Positions 63,899 through 64,000 of a stretch of DNA of 64,000 bases are shown piece by piece (position 1 is the stretch's first letter; the number at the start of each line of letters is the position of its first letter). The notes under the pieces are model-generated. The model saw nothing but the letters and a program-made list of their open reading frames with translations. It was not told the origin of the DNA and did not search any database. A program made the translations under genes and the position numbers. The stretch spans positions 150,411 to 214,410 of the forward strand of contig JBFLZR010000002.1 in NCBI GenBank assembly GCA_040756055.1. The letters run 5' to 3'. This stretch comes from Candidatus Zixiibacteriota bacterium. GTDB taxonomy: Bacteria; Zixibacteria; MSB-5A5; GN15; FEB-12.

Positions 63899-64000
63899 GA
63901 CATCGATCCCTGAAGCTTTTCTTTCAGTTTTATCAGAACTAACTCACCACCGAGGTTAATCAGAAAAGTGAAAACGAAAAGAAGCGTGCCGATGAAAAAC
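63895..64000 (-). CDS. pstC: Phosphate ABC transporter permease PstC, C-terminal end only
   Basis: The last 34 codons (FFIGTLLFVFTFLINLGGEL and a charged tail ending QGSMS) are open to the window edge. A final transmembrane helix followed by a short basic tail, directly before pstA with a 4-nt overlap, identifies it as PstC. The rest lies outside the window. Confidence 0.8.
   Translation of the reverse strand, partial: FFIGTLLFVFTFLINLGGELVLIKLKEKLQGSMS

Overview
The window reads as the chromosome of a Gram-negative bacterium. Evidence for this is a heptosyltransferase, an LpxL-type acyltransferase, a TolC/HlyD exporter and outer-membrane-type lipoproteins. A type I dockerin, cohesin-like secreted proteins, PEP-CTERM proteins, sigma-54 activators and a group 3b NiFe hydrogenase suggest a candidate-phylum lineage such as Zixibacteria or a relative in the FCB group. 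The lineage is an inference from gene style, not from a marker tree. Most genes up to 48.2 kb lie on the minus strand. No rRNA, tRNA or CRISPR array was seen.

Layout. 0-5 kb: the 5' part of a lipoate ligase gene cut by the window edge, a TPR-GAF-AAA sigma-54 activator, a small secreted protein and a DUF362 ferredoxin protein. 5-12.3 kb: an envelope operon (metallopeptidase, lipid A-type acyltransferase, HlyD adaptor, FtsX-like permease, TolC, heptosyltransferase). 12.3-28.3 kb: housekeeping and regulation (ferritin-like protein, TPR protein, rluB, scpB, scpA, trpS, HNH nuclease, NtrC-type regulator, nuclease, Rad50/SbcC-like ATPase, site-2 protease, HD-GYP regulator, lipA). 28.4-30.5 kb: a dockerin protein carrying a C39-like domain that appears catalytically dead.

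30.6-48.2 kb is a phage-like block read on the minus strand: portal, large terminase, prohead protease, scaffold-like protein, decoration protein, HK97-type capsid, connector-like proteins, a beta-propeller, two proteins with signal peptides and a holin-like protein. No tail tube, sheath, tape measure, integrase, repressor or replication gene is visible. It is interrupted at 40.4-45.5 kb by cargo: a membrane protein, a TcmP / three-Cys protein pair, an orphan protein, a 38-residue membrane peptide missed by size filters, and a chagasin-like inhibitor. Two similar direct repeats (40403-40460 and 44611-44672) bracket most of this cargo.

48.4-64 kb: two tandem PEP-CTERM paralogues, each behind a good sigma-54 promoter with almost the same promoter-to-start spacing (53 and 54 nt); a TPR lipoprotein; a cohesin-like secreted protein; a PD-(D/E)XK nuclease; two glycosyltransferases; a complete group 3b hydrogenase operon with an embedded cyclic-nucleotide-binding protein and its maturation protease; then pstC(partial)-pstA-pstB-phoU.

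The most interesting items are the tail-less capsid/packaging cassette with exported proteins and a protease carrying a large unexplained C-terminal domain, the repeat-bracketed TcmP module inside it, and the sigma-54-driven PEP-CTERM pair with upstream palindromes.
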